Source: Desulfobulbaceae bacterium
Lineage (GTDB): Bacteria > Desulfobacterota > Desulfobulbia > Desulfobulbales > Desulfocapsaceae
Assembly: GCA_020049575.1 (NCBI GenBank)
Contig: JAIFKM010000031.1
Location: 1-37,448 of the forward strand
Reading direction: 5' to 3'
DNA length: 37,448 nt
This document shows, piece after piece, positions 1-9,893 of this stretch. Position 1 is the first letter of the stretch, and the number at the start of each line of letters is the position of its first letter. The notes beneath the pieces were generated by a model, which saw only the letters and a list, made by a program, of their open reading frames with translations, did not search any database and was not told where the DNA came from. Both the position numbers and the translations under genes were made by a program.

Positions 1-759
1 GTCGGACGTGACGATGTGCAGGGTGTAGTCGGCGCCGATTTCGCCCTGGGCCTTGGCCTGAAGAGTGTCTTTGTCATTCATGACAAAACCGCATACGGCC
101 AGGGAATCGCCGAGTTCTTTAGAAAACGCGCTGAAGAGAAAGGACTGAAGGTTCTTGGATTTGAAGGTACCGAAGAAAAAGCCAATTTCGACTCTCTCCT
201 GTCCCCTATCCTCGCTGGCAATCCAGACCTCGTTTATTTCGGTGGCATGTACACCCAGGCAGCCGTCCTGTTCAAGCAGGCGCGTGAGCGTGGATTTGCC
301 GGGACCTTCCTGAGCGATGACGGTTTTGATTCCTCGGATGCATCCAAGATCGCCGGCCAGACCCTGATTGATGGCGGCGGCACCTACTATTCGACCGTAT
401 CAGGTCCTGCCTCAGTGTACGCCGGCACCGCAAAATTCATCACCGACTTCAAGGCCAAATTCAATTCCGACCCGCAGCCCTTTGCCGCACAGGGCTATGA
501 CTCGATGGGCATCAGCTTGAAAGCCATCGAAAATGCCGCCAAGGCTGCCGGAAACGCTACCCCCAGCCGCGAGGCTGTTGCCAAGGCTATCCGTGAATTG
601 AAAGATTATGCTGGTATCACCGGCACTTTCACCTTCAACAATATCGGCGATCCGACTGTCGCCAAGTACTTTGTCATCAAAGTAAACTCCGCAGATCCCG
701 CCAAGTGGAGCGAAAATGCTGTTGTCGAAACTCTCGACATCGCTCCTCCTCAGCAATAG
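1..759 (+). CDS. livK: Branched-chain amino-acid ABC transporter substrate-binding protein (LivK/LivJ family), 5' truncated by window edge
   Basis: Frame is open to base 1 (VGRDDVQGVVGADFALGLGLKSVFVIHDKTAYGQG...), a typical Leu/Ile/Val-binding protein segment; followed by livHMGF. Confidence 0.93.
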   Translation, partial: VGRDDVQGVVGADFALGLGLKSVFVIHDKTAYGQGIAEFFRKRAEEKGLKVLGFEGTEEKANFDSLLSPILAGNPDLVYFGGMYTQAAVLFKQARERGFAGTFLSDDGFDSSDASKIAGQTLIDGGGTYYSTVSGPASVYAGTAKFITDFKAKFNSDPQPFAAQGYDSMGISLKAIENAAKAAGNATPSREAVAKAIRELKDYAGITGTFTFNNIGDPTVAKYFVIKVNSADPAKWSENAVVETLDIAPPQQ

Positions 760-776
760 GCTTCCTAAGTTCTTTC

Positions 777-815
777 CTTCCGGCCCTTTGTTTCAAAGGG
801 CCGGAAGTTTTTCTC
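777..815 (+). terminator. Intrinsic terminator/attenuator between livK and livH
   Basis: Perfect 14-bp inverted repeat CTTCCGGCCCTTTG-TTT-CAAAGGGCCGGAAG followed by TTTTTCTC. Confidence 0.88.
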
Positions 816-829
816 ATTAGGGAGTTCCT

Positions 830-2005
830 ATGAATCGATTCTTTCTCTCCATCAACGTCCGAGAACTTGTGCGACCTTTAGGTCAGTTGACACTTTTTTC
901 ACTTGGGAGTGCGGCTGCTCTATCAATCATTGTTCTCATTATGGCCCTTGTCCTTGACCAGACCATCATCGGCGAAACACTCACTGAAAAGCTGAATGTC
1001 TCTCTGTACACATACACTCTGATCAATCTGCCGCAGGTTGTTCTCGACGGTCTGACCATCGGTTTTGTCTATGCCGCTATCGCCCTCGGCTACACCATGG
1101 TGTATGGCGTTCTGGAATTCATCAACTTTGCTCACAGTGAAATCTTCGCAGTCGGGGCCTTCGTCGGCGTAGAGATTCTCATAGCTCTCGATCAAACCGG
1201 AATGCTGAGAAACGCGTCACTGGGGATGGCCTATGTATTTCTGATCTTCGCCATCCTCGCAGGTATGGCCGCGGCCGGCGCACTGGCCGTTACAGTGGAA
1301 AGGGTGGCCTACCGACCCCTGCGCGGCGCTCCCCGGCTCGTTCCTTTGATCTCGGCCATAGGTGTTTCCTTCCTGCTGCAGGATGTCATCCGTCTCGTAG
1401 AGGGCTTGACCACCGGCGATTTCAACCGGATCTTCCCGACTTTTGGCAACTTCGATCAGCGGATCATCTTCGGCAAGTTGGCACTGGGTTCAACGAACCT
1501 GACGCTGGGTGTGTCCATCAAATCACTCATTGTCATCATCAGTGCAGTACTCATGCTGGTCGGCCTCAACTACCTGGTCAACGCCACCCGTATCGGCAAA
1601 GCCATCCGGGCTGTAGCCCAGGACCGACCAACTGCCAGCCTGATGGGCATCAACGTCAACCGAATCATCTCAATAACTTTTCTGGTCGGCGGATTGCTCG
1701 GTGGTGCAGCGGGTGTTCTGTATGCCCTGAAATTTACCCGGATTGACCCCTTTGTCGGTTTCTTCCCGGGTCTGAAGGCCTTTGCTGCTGCCGTACTCGG
1801 CGGTATAGGCAACCTGACGGGTGCCCTTCTCGGCGGCATCGTCCTCGGTATGCTCGAAACCTTTGCCGGTTCCTATATGGGTGTTTTCACCATGGGTGCA
1901 GCGGGTTCGGAATACAAAGACATCTTTGCCTTTTCTATTCTCATTTTTGTCCTTATCTTCCGGCCGCAGGGATTGATGGGAGAAAATGTAGGCCAGAAAG
2001 CATAG
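830..2005 (+). CDS. livH: Branched-chain amino-acid ABC transporter permease LivH
   Basis: Motifs such as GLTIGFVYAAIALGYTMVYGVLEFINFAHSE and AVLGGIGNLTGALLGG; operon context. Confidence 0.95.
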   Translation: MNRFFLSINVRELVRPLGQLTLFSLGSAAALSIIVLIMALVLDQTIIGETLTEKLNVSLYTYTLINLPQVVLDGLTIGFVYAAIALGYTMVYGVLEFINFAHSEIFAVGAFVGVEILIALDQTGMLRNASLGMAYVFLIFAILAGMAAAGALAVTVERVAYRPLRGAPRLVPLISAIGVSFLLQDVIRLVEGLTTGDFNRIFPTFGNFDQRIIFGKLALGSTNLTLGVSIKSLIVIISAVLMLVGLNYLVNATRIGKAIRAVAQDRPTASLMGINVNRIISITFLVGGLLGGAAGVLYALKFTRIDPFVGFFPGLKAFAAAVLGGIGNLTGALLGGIVLGMLETFAGSYMGVFTMGAAGSEYKDIFAFSILIFVLIFRPQGLMGENVGQKA

Positions 2006-2014
2006 GAGACTGCC

Positions 2015-3364
2015 ATGGCGCCGCTATTCTTCAAAGCACTATTGGAAAAACTAAACAGAGGGTTCTGGCCCTATATCATTATTCTCAGCCACACCATACT
2101 CGGTACCAGCCTGGTCTATTCCACTCCTCGTTCGAATGTGGCTTTTCTGGTACTGATTACTTCTCTGTTTTCTTTGTACTATTTCAAAACGGACAGCCGT
2201 TTCAAGATCATAGCCGGGGCAATATTGGCCCTGGTTGTTATTCCAATTGTGGGAGTACGCAATATATTTTATCTGGAGGTTATTTTTCAGATCAGCGTTT
2301 TTGCTGCCCTCGCTCTCGGCCTCAACATTGTTGTCGGCTTTGCCGGACTGCTTGATCTGGGTTATGTCGCCTTTTATGCCGTCGGGGCATATCTCTGGGC
2401 TTTTTTTGGTTCGCAGCAGTACTATGTACTGAGTTTTGCACCTGGAACCCAGCCCTCGAATCTGCCCTTTCTGCTACCTGGCGATGCCTTCTATCTCTTT
2501 ATATTTTTTGCCATTATCGTCGCCGCACTGACTGGAATTCTTCTGGGCATGCCGGTTCTGCGCCTGCGTGGAGATTATCTGGCCATCGTCACCCTCGGTT
2601 TTGGAGAGGTTATCCGGGTCCTTGCCAACAACCTCGACAAACCACTGAATTTCACTAACGGCCCTCAGGGCATCACACCTATCCAGAGACCTTCCATGCC
2701 ACAGGCCGTGGCAGATTGGTTCAATGACCTTTTCGGGGGTATCATCGGCCATACGGCCAGTATCGCCGATCTCTACAATGTCATGTTCTACCTCTTTGCC
2801 CTGTTGGTGATAATAGTCATCATCTTTGTCACCCGGCGACTCGATGATTCAAAAATCGGCCGTGCCTGGACTGCTGTGCGTGAGGATGAGACAGCAGCTA
2901 TCGCCATGGGTGTGCCGCTCGTCAAGATGAAACTCGCTGCATTTGCCGTCGGGGCCTCGTTTGCCGGTGCCATGGGCGTTCTCCTGGCAGCCAGTCGAAC
3001 GTTCATCAGCCCCGAATCTTTTTCCTTCATGCAGTCAATCGGCGTATTGTCGATGGTCATCCTCGGTGGTTCCGGCAGTATTCCCGGTGTTATTCTGGGA
3101 GCAGCCACTGTTACCATCCTCAACCTTCAAATATTGCAGGGTTTTTCCCTTTACTTGAGTGAACTTCGGCAGAGTGATGCCATTATTCCGATCATCAACT
3201 TCGCCTGGCGGGATCTTTCAACCCAGCTTGACCCGGCTAAGTATCAGCGTCTCCTTTTCGGCCTGATTCTCATCCTGATGATGATCTTCCGTCCAGCTGG
3301 CCTGATCCCGGCTAAACGTCGTAAACGAAAACTCGCCTCAGATACTGCAACTGCAGAAAAATAG
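2015..3364 (+). CDS. livM: Branched-chain amino-acid ABC transporter permease LivM
   Basis: ALGLNIVVGFAGLLDLGYVAFYAVGAY and GRAWTAVREDETAAIAMGV motifs; operon context. Confidence 0.95.
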   Translation: MAPLFFKALLEKLNRGFWPYIIILSHTILGTSLVYSTPRSNVAFLVLITSLFSLYYFKTDSRFKIIAGAILALVVIPIVGVRNIFYLEVIFQISVFAALALGLNIVVGFAGLLDLGYVAFYAVGAYLWAFFGSQQYYVLSFAPGTQPSNLPFLLPGDAFYLFIFFAIIVAALTGILLGMPVLRLRGDYLAIVTLGFGEVIRVLANNLDKPLNFTNGPQGITPIQRPSMPQAVADWFNDLFGGIIGHTASIADLYNVMFYLFALLVIIVIIFVTRRLDDSKIGRAWTAVREDETAAIAMGVPLVKMKLAAFAVGASFAGAMGVLLAASRTFISPESFSFMQSIGVLSMVILGGSGSIPGVILGAATVTILNLQILQGFSLYLSELRQSDAIIPIINFAWRDLSTQLDPAKYQRLLFGLILILMMIFRPAGLIPAKRRKRKLASDTATAEK

Positions 3365-3374
3365 GAATATCAAG

Positions 3375-4169
3375 ATGGCGCTTCTTGAAACAATAGATGT
3401 CGTGAAAACCTTTGGCGGCCTTACAGCCGTCAATAAGGTCAACATAAAGCTGGAGCAGGGAAGGATCATAAGCATCATAGGTCCGAACGGAGCCGGCAAA
3501 ACCACTTTTTTCAACACTCTTACCGGTATCTACAGCCCAGATGGCGGAGAGGTGAACTTTAACGGACGCTCCCTATTGAAGCTGCGCCCCGATCAAATCG
3601 CCGCCCGAGGGCTCTCAAGAACCTTTCAAAACATCCGGCTCTTTGGCGACATGTCGGTTATTGAAAACATCCTCGTCGGTATGCATGTCCATCTCAAGCA
3701 GTCACCGATTTCAACCCTTCTCCGCTTGAAGAGTTTTAAACAGGAAGAGCGCTCAGCCGAGAAAAAAGCCGAGGAACTGATGAATTACGTTGGCCTCAAA
3801 GGTGTTGGCAACGAAATGGCCAAAAATTTGCCCTACGGCGCCCAGCGTCGTCTGGAAATAGCCAGAGCTCTCGCCGCCGACCCTCTCCTTCTTCTTCTTG
3901 ACGAACCAGCAGCCGGCATGAATCCTCAGGAAACCGAAGATGTGACCCGGCTCTTCCGCAGCATCCGAGACGATAAAGGGATTACCATTCTACTCATCGA
4001 ACATGATATGCGTGTTGTCATGAATATCTCTGAATATATCTTTGTCATGGACTACGGGGAAAAGATAGCCGAGGGAGTCCCTGCGGAAATCCGCTCGAAC
4101 AGTCGAGTCATCGAGGCCTACCTGGGGCGCGGAGCCGTCGCCGGACAGCATGAGGAGAAACTGCAATGA
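3375..4169 (+). CDS. livG: Branched-chain amino-acid ABC transporter ATP-binding protein LivG
   Basis: Walker A GPNGAGKTT, Walker B LLLLLDEPAAGMNP, typical LivG length. Confidence 0.95.
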   Translation: MALLETIDVVKTFGGLTAVNKVNIKLEQGRIISIIGPNGAGKTTFFNTLTGIYSPDGGEVNFNGRSLLKLRPDQIAARGLSRTFQNIRLFGDMSVIENILVGMHVHLKQSPISTLLRLKSFKQEERSAEKKAEELMNYVGLKGVGNEMAKNLPYGAQRRLEIARALAADPLLLLLDEPAAGMNPQETEDVTRLFRSIRDDKGITILLIEHDMRVVMNISEYIFVMDYGEKIAEGVPAEIRSNSRVIEAYLGRGAVAGQHEEKLQ

Positions 4170-4882
4170 GCCTCCTTCTCTCACTGAACAATATTCATAG
4201 CTACTATGGCCACATTCATGCCCTCAAGGGAATCTCTGTAGATGTACATAAAGGTGAAATCGTTACCTTGATCGGCTCGAATGGTGCAGGCAAGAGCACG
4301 ACTCTGCGCACCATCTCAGGTATGATGCATCCCAAAGAAGGTTCTATCATTCTTAACGGCAAAGATATCTCAAAAATGGAGCCGCATGATATCGTCCTTG
4401 CCGGTCTTGGCCATGTACCGGAAGGCAGGGGAATATTCCCCAAGCTGACGGTCAAGGAAAACCTGGAGATGGGAGCTTTCACGGTCAACGATCAGAAGGT
4501 GATTGAAGAACGCATGGAGTATGGTTTCTCACTTTTCCCCCGCCTGAAGGAACGCGTTGGCCAGTATGGCGGAACTCTCTCCGGGGGTGAGCAGCAGATG
4601 CTGGCGATTGCCCGCGGTCTAATGCTCAATCCCGACATCCTGATGCTCGACGAGCCTTCAATGGGACTTGCCCCGGTACTGGTCGAGCTGATATTTGACA
4701 TAATCGAGACCCTCAACAAAAAAGGGACAACCATCCTGCTGGTGGAGCAGAATGCCCTCATGGCACTCTCCATAGCCCATCGGGGATATGTCCTGCAGAC
4801 AGGCGAAATCGTGGTCAGCGACAGCGCAGCCAATCTCAAGCAGAATACCATGGTCCAGAAGGCCTATCTCGGCATGGACTGA
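4166..4882 (+). CDS. livF: Branched-chain amino-acid ABC transporter ATP-binding protein LivF
   Basis: Walker A GSNGAGKST, LSGGEQQMLAIARGLM, LDEPSMGLAP; overlaps livG stop by 4 nt. Confidence 0.95.
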   Translation: MSLLLSLNNIHSYYGHIHALKGISVDVHKGEIVTLIGSNGAGKSTTLRTISGMMHPKEGSIILNGKDISKMEPHDIVLAGLGHVPEGRGIFPKLTVKENLEMGAFTVNDQKVIEERMEYGFSLFPRLKERVGQYGGTLSGGEQQMLAIARGLMLNPDILMLDEPSMGLAPVLVELIFDIIETLNKKGTTILLVEQNALMALSIAHRGYVLQTGEIVVSDSAANLKQNTMVQKAYLGMD

Positions 4883-4936
4883 GATCTCTTTCTGTATTGC
4901 AGACTGCGCCTCAATTTCCTTCATTCTATCATTGGG

Positions 4937-6682
4937 TTACCGGAAGATCTGCAGATTTTCCGGTGTATCTGCCGGTCCCCGTCGAAATCGCAGATAACCG
5001 CTGCGGCCAAAGGAAGCGACACCATTTACATAGACAACACCTGCTTCCTCCTCAGGGTTATGGATTTCATAACCCAGCACCTCGGCAATCTTTTTTCCCA
5101 TCTCGTAGTGGGTATAGAGAGGCTTCTGCCTGAGCCCGCCGATAAACCGCGCATCGACTCCGACTCCGTAGAAGATGAGCGGCACAGACGGTGAGTCGAG
5201 ATTGAGCTGGTCATGGCCCCAATGACCGTTTTCCCCTAACTCCTCACCATGATCTGAGGTAATGAAAAAATAGACGGGACCTTTGCTCTTTTTTTGTATT
5301 TCACTGATCACCTGCCTATAGAGAAAATCAACATAGCCGACGGCATTATCGTAAGCATTGACATTGGCAGTGGCAAAATCAATATCATCACCTATCGGAT
5401 ATTTCTGAAACTGCGGGCGATGTTCCGTATTGGTTTTGTAGGGAAGATGGATATTGCGTTGATGAACCACAATAAATCTCCTCTCGGCCGGTTGAATTTC
5501 CTGCAGCAGTTCAAGAAGTCCTTCATCCTTCTGCCTTTCAAAAAGTTCGGAACGTGATTCCGAAGTAACCATCCGATCAATCGAACTGAGGTTTACCCCA
5601 TTGAGGCAATTGCTGTTCTGGGCAGAGAGATAATAGGTCGTAAACCCATGATTTTTAGCAAGCAGAAAGAGGTTGGCATCCTGTTTCTGCAGGCCGTTTT
5701 CATCCAGAGGATGGTACTGCACCGTATAGAACATTGGCAGTGAAGAACGGGTGGCATTGGCGGCCGAGAAGCCCTTTCCAAAGACAAAAGACGGATTCTC
5801 TGCCAGTGAATCGAGAAATGGGGTTGTTGGCCGATCATATCCGAAAAGTGACATATGGCTTGGCGTCAGGCTTTCTCCCATAATCACGACGACTGTCATC
5901 GCAGAGGGTTCTACAGGCAACCCACGAAAAGTATAGGATGCAAACTTCCTGGTCTCCCTGGTACCTAGAATTCTTTCCGGCATCAGCACTCCGAACCAGA
6001 GGGAATAGGCGTTGAGCGTGTTGACAAGGCTCGGATTATTCGCTGTTGGAAAAAAGTTGACGATATCTGCCCGATCTGTATGCGTTTTGATCCGCACTAA
6101 TGGAAAAAGAAGAAACACGATGATCAGAACGATACACCATCTGCTCTTGAACTGCCGGTTCCAGGTCAGGCCCAGGGCCAGTGAACAGAAGGCATAGGGA
6201 ACTATAACGACAAGAGGGACAAAGAAGAAATGCATGCTGTGGGCCGCTGCCGTTTCCAAGACCTCCAAAATTTCGACAAACATCAGACCAATTGCAAACG
6301 GAGTAATATACTCACCAGAAAAAGCCAGGCTGCCAAATTGAGTCACCTCAAGAAGTGCCAGAAGCCCAAGGGCACCAGCAACCGGCCAGACCCGGGGACA
6401 ACCTGCCAGAGCAAGACCAAAGGCCCAAAACATCCATAAGTATTTTTCACGAAACCAGGTGAGTGGAGTCCCGGTAAACCACGGTAAAATAAACGCTGGA
6501 GCCATCAAGGCAGCAGCGACAACCAGGCCGACTATGATATTCACCGCAATTCCGATGCACATCTTTTTCACAGCAACACTGCCAGGTCTCAGCATGCATT
6601 CACCACTCGCGGACAAGCTCTGCCAAGGATATTGCCATGCCCGCTCTCTAATATTTCTTTCCCACCAGACATAATTCTTCAC
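4937..6682 (-). CDS. Inner-membrane sulfatase-fold protein, phosphoethanolamine-transferase-like (EptA/OpgE-type superfamily)
   Basis: N-terminal TM helices, then MGESLTPSHMSLFGYDRPTTPFLDSL, ATRSSLPMF, TSDHGEELGENGHWGH. Confidence 0.85.
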   Translation of the reverse strand: MKNYVWWERNIRERAWQYPWQSLSASGECMLRPGSVAVKKMCIGIAVNIIVGLVVAAALMAPAFILPWFTGTPLTWFREKYLWMFWAFGLALAGCPRVWPVAGALGLLALLEVTQFGSLAFSGEYITPFAIGLMFVEILEVLETAAAHSMHFFFVPLVVIVPYAFCSLALGLTWNRQFKSRWCIVLIIVFLLFPLVRIKTHTDRADIVNFFPTANNPSLVNTLNAYSLWFGVLMPERILGTRETRKFASYTFRGLPVEPSAMTVVVIMGESLTPSHMSLFGYDRPTTPFLDSLAENPSFVFGKGFSAANATRSSLPMFYTVQYHPLDENGLQKQDANLFLLAKNHGFTTYYLSAQNSNCLNGVNLSSIDRMVTSESRSELFERQKDEGLLELLQEIQPAERRFIVVHQRNIHLPYKTNTEHRPQFQKYPIGDDIDFATANVNAYDNAVGYVDFLYRQVISEIQKKSKGPVYFFITSDHGEELGENGHWGHDQLNLDSPSVPLIFYGVGVDARFIGGLRQKPLYTHYEMGKKIAEVLGYEIHNPEEEAGVVYVNGVASFGRSGYLRFRRGPADTPENLQIFR

Positions 6683-6867
6683 TCTTTAAGGGTTTTTCTT
6701 GTAGACTGGACTGTAGAGACCTGCTTTTTGCCTGCTCCTGCCGAATCATCTTTTCGGCAAGCCGGCACAGGTTGCCGGGCCGGATGTGCATTTCTTCTAT
6801 ACAGTATCTTCCCGCGCTCTGTCATGTAGATCTTTCCTTTCTTTCCGTCCATCGATGAGGTTCTTCA

Positions 6868-9558
6868 ATGTCCAGCAAAAAACAACTGCACGAACTGCAT
6901 ATCAAAGGCAAGCAATATTGTTATCATGCCCTGCGGAACACGTCGGAGACAGGCTCTGGTGAGATTGAACGACTGCCGTACTCCATCCGCATACTTGTTG
7001 AAAATCTCCTGCGCAAACACGATGACCTGATTGTCCGGGATAAAGATCTCTCAGCCATCATCAACTGGCAGAAATCCTATACATCACCTGTTGAAATCCC
7101 CTATCACCCGGCAAGAGTTCTGATGCAGGATTTTACCGGTGTTCCAGCCGTTGTTGATCTGGCCGCCATGCGCGACGCGGTCCGTGACCTGGGAGGCGAC
7201 CCCGGTTGCATCAACCCGCTGGTACCGGTTGAACTGGTTATTGATCACAGTGTTCAGGTTGATTACTTCGGCACCACTGAAAGTTTGAACCAGAATGTCG
7301 CAAAAGAATACGAGCGCAATGGCGAACGCTATACCCTTCTCAAATGGGGTCAGGAAAATTTTGCCAATTTCAAGGTGGTGCCACCCAATTCAGGGATATG
7401 CCACCAGGTCAACCTTGAACATCTCGGTCGGGTAGTCATCGCTGAAGAGCAAGACGGATATACCCTGCTCTACCCCGACACAGTGGTCGGTCTCGACTCC
7501 CACACGCCAATGATCAATGGCATAGGGGTTATGGCCTGGGGTGTCGGCGGTATCGAGGCGGAGGCTGTTTTGCTGGGGCAGCCCTATTTCATGTCGATTC
7601 CCGAAGTCATAGGGGTGAAATTGTTCGGTCGGCTCGCAACTGGGATAACCGCAACCGATCTGGTACTCACCCTCACCGAGATCCTACGCCGCCATCAGGT
7701 GGTAGAAAAATTTGTTGAGTTTTTCGGCCCTGGACTCGGGAACCTCTCCGTTCCCGATCGTGCCACTATTGCCAATATGACTCCGGAGTTTGGGGCTACC
7801 CTTGGTTTTTTCCCGATCGATAAAAAGACGATTGAATATCTGCAGACAACCGGCAGAATAGAGCAGGCCATGATCACCGAGACCTACTCCCGCGAAGTCG
7901 GTCTTTTCTATGAAGGTAATGACGATGGTCGTGAGTATACAGAAATCCTCGAATTTGATCTCTCGCAGGTGACTTCATGTCTGGCCGGTCCGGCCCGCCC
8001 CCAGGATCGGATCCCTCTTTCCCTGATAAAAAAGACCTTCACCGGCGTCAGTCTCGACTCTAAAGATCCCCAGAATCCGGCCGGAAAAGCATCCGACCGG
8101 AAGGAAATTCGCTGCTGCCTCAACGGCAACGAGGTGCAGATCGGTGACGGCAGCGTCGTCATCGCGGCCATAACCTCCTGTACCAACACTTCTAATCCGC
8201 ACGTCATGATAGGGGCAGCCCTCATGGCCAGGAACGCGGTTCACAGGGGTTTGAAAGTTCCTGCTCATGTGAAGACCTCTCTGGCTCCCGGCTCAAAAGT
8301 TGTCAGCAACTATCTCACAGCCTCCGGCTTGATGCCCTATCTCGAAGCCCTTGGTTTTCATCTCACGGCCTTTGGCTGTACCACCTGCATCGGTAACAGC
8401 GGTCCGCTCAATCCGGTTATTGAAGAAGCCATCAAAGAGCATGGCCTCAATGTCGCCGCCGTACTGTCAGGAAATCGAAATTTTGAGGCTCGGATTCATC
8501 AGCGGGTAAAAAGCAATTTCCTCGCCTCCCCCCTGCTTGTCCTGGCGTTTGCCCTGGCCGGGCGGATCGATATAGACCTGACTACTGAGGCCATTGCCTC
8601 AGATCCCAACGGACAACCGGTCTCACTCGCGGAGCTTTGGCCTGATCCGAGGGAAATTGATGAAACCATCTCCCGATATGTAACACGACAGGCGTACGAG
8701 AATGAGTACCAGCATATCTTCAAGGGTGACCGGTTCTGGGAGAGTCTGCCCGTGACCAAAAACACCACATATATATGGGATCCTGATTCCACCTATATCA
8801 AGAAACCACCCTATTTCGATCGATTCGACCTGCAGACATCAGAACCCGAGGATTTTGCCTCTGCCAGAGCGCTGCTCCTGCTTGGCGATTCAGTCACCAC
8901 CGACCATATTTCACCGGCCGGCGCTATCCCATTGCAGTATCCGGCCGGACAATATCTGCAGAAACAGGGTGTACCGCCGGCTGAATTCAACTCCTATGGC
9001 TCACGCAGAGGCAATCATGAGATAATGATGCGTGGTACGTTTGGCAATATCCGTTTAAAAAATTTACTTATACACCCGCAGGAAGGCGGGTTGACCCTTA
9101 AATTTCCAGAAGAGCAGGTCATGTACAACTATGAAGCCGCAAGAGTATATCAAAAGGAAGGCATTCCGCTGATAGTTCTGGCTGGAAAGGAATACGGGAC
9201 GGGTTCTTCACGGGACTGGGCGGCGAAAGGAACGATGCTGCTCGGTATACGGGCAGTGATTGCCGAATCTTTTGAACGGATACATCGCAATAATCTGGTG
9301 GGAATGGGAGTGCTCCCTCTTGTCTTCGAAGAGGGACAAAACTGTCGGAGCCTAGGCCTTGATGGCACAGAAGTCTTTTCTTTCTCGGGTATTTCAGCAA
9401 TGACACCCCGAAAAGCTGTCGCAATCACAGCCTCCAGAAAGGACGGAACGATACTACATTTCAAGGCAATCTGTAGACTGGATACCGAAGTGGATGTACT
9501 CTATTTCCAGCATGGCGGCATCCTTCCATACGTTCTTCGTCGTCTTCTCACCCACTGA
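6868..9558 (+). CDS. acnA: Aconitate hydratase A
   Basis: 896 aa; SCTNTSNPHVM, CTTCIGNSGPL, GDSVTTDHISPAGAI, GSSRDWAAKG motifs. Confidence 0.96.
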   Translation: MSSKKQLHELHIKGKQYCYHALRNTSETGSGEIERLPYSIRILVENLLRKHDDLIVRDKDLSAIINWQKSYTSPVEIPYHPARVLMQDFTGVPAVVDLAAMRDAVRDLGGDPGCINPLVPVELVIDHSVQVDYFGTTESLNQNVAKEYERNGERYTLLKWGQENFANFKVVPPNSGICHQVNLEHLGRVVIAEEQDGYTLLYPDTVVGLDSHTPMINGIGVMAWGVGGIEAEAVLLGQPYFMSIPEVIGVKLFGRLATGITATDLVLTLTEILRRHQVVEKFVEFFGPGLGNLSVPDRATIANMTPEFGATLGFFPIDKKTIEYLQTTGRIEQAMITETYSREVGLFYEGNDDGREYTEILEFDLSQVTSCLAGPARPQDRIPLSLIKKTFTGVSLDSKDPQNPAGKASDRKEIRCCLNGNEVQIGDGSVVIAAITSCTNTSNPHVMIGAALMARNAVHRGLKVPAHVKTSLAPGSKVVSNYLTASGLMPYLEALGFHLTAFGCTTCIGNSGPLNPVIEEAIKEHGLNVAAVLSGNRNFEARIHQRVKSNFLASPLLVLAFALAGRIDIDLTTEAIASDPNGQPVSLAELWPDPREIDETISRYVTRQAYENEYQHIFKGDRFWESLPVTKNTTYIWDPDSTYIKKPPYFDRFDLQTSEPEDFASARALLLLGDSVTTDHISPAGAIPLQYPAGQYLQKQGVPPAEFNSYGSRRGNHEIMMRGTFGNIRLKNLLIHPQEGGLTLKFPEEQVMYNYEAARVYQKEGIPLIVLAGKEYGTGSSRDWAAKGTMLLGIRAVIAESFERIHRNNLVGMGVLPLVFEEGQNCRSLGLDGTEVFSFSGISAMTPRKAVAITASRKDGTILHFKAICRLDTEVDVLYFQHGGILPYVLRRLLTH

Positions 9559-9647
9559 AGCGGCAAGGCCAGGCAATGCGCATACCAAGACCCCGGAGAA
9601 TGGAAGAAAAGGTCTTCGAGGTCTTGGTAGTGGAAAACCGCAGCCAA

Positions 9648-9893
9648 TCAACCCTTCAGGGCCTTGAGTCCCTCCGCGGTGATTCCGTGCTTGCAGCGAG
9701 CCGGGCTATCGGCCAATCCCTGTTTTTTCAGGTCCGCAATCCTGGATGTGAGGGCTTTTGCATCGAGACCGGTCGCCGTGGCAATTTCCTTGGTACCGCA
9801 AGGCCCACCGCATTGCTCCATGGCAGCGAGAATCTTTTTCTGTTCATCCGTTAACGCATTTGTACTACAGGCACATCCGCATCCACATTTCAT
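9648..9893 (-). CDS. Small Cys-rich winged-helix-like protein
   Basis: 81 aa MKCGCGCACSTNALTDEQKKILAAMEQCGGPCGTKEIATATGLDAKALTSRIADLKKQGL...; 4-nt overlap with the upstream Fur-family gene. Confidence 0.75.
   Translation of the reverse strand: MKCGCGCACSTNALTDEQKKILAAMEQCGGPCGTKEIATATGLDAKALTSRIADLKKQGLADSPARCKHGITAEGLKALKG

Noticed and set aside
412-756. Antisense ORFs within strongly coding genes (e.g. 412-756, 923-1195, 1570-1839, 4216-4488, 4492-4851, 7908-8225, 34183-34737, 36140-36700)
   Set aside because: All lie opposite well-recognised proteins and show shadow-frame composition without recognisable domains.
6733-6765. Small TGCCGAA...TTCGGCA hairpin upstream of acnA
   Set aside because: Short 7-bp stem, no clear link to an aconitase regulatory element; not distinguishable from chance by eye.
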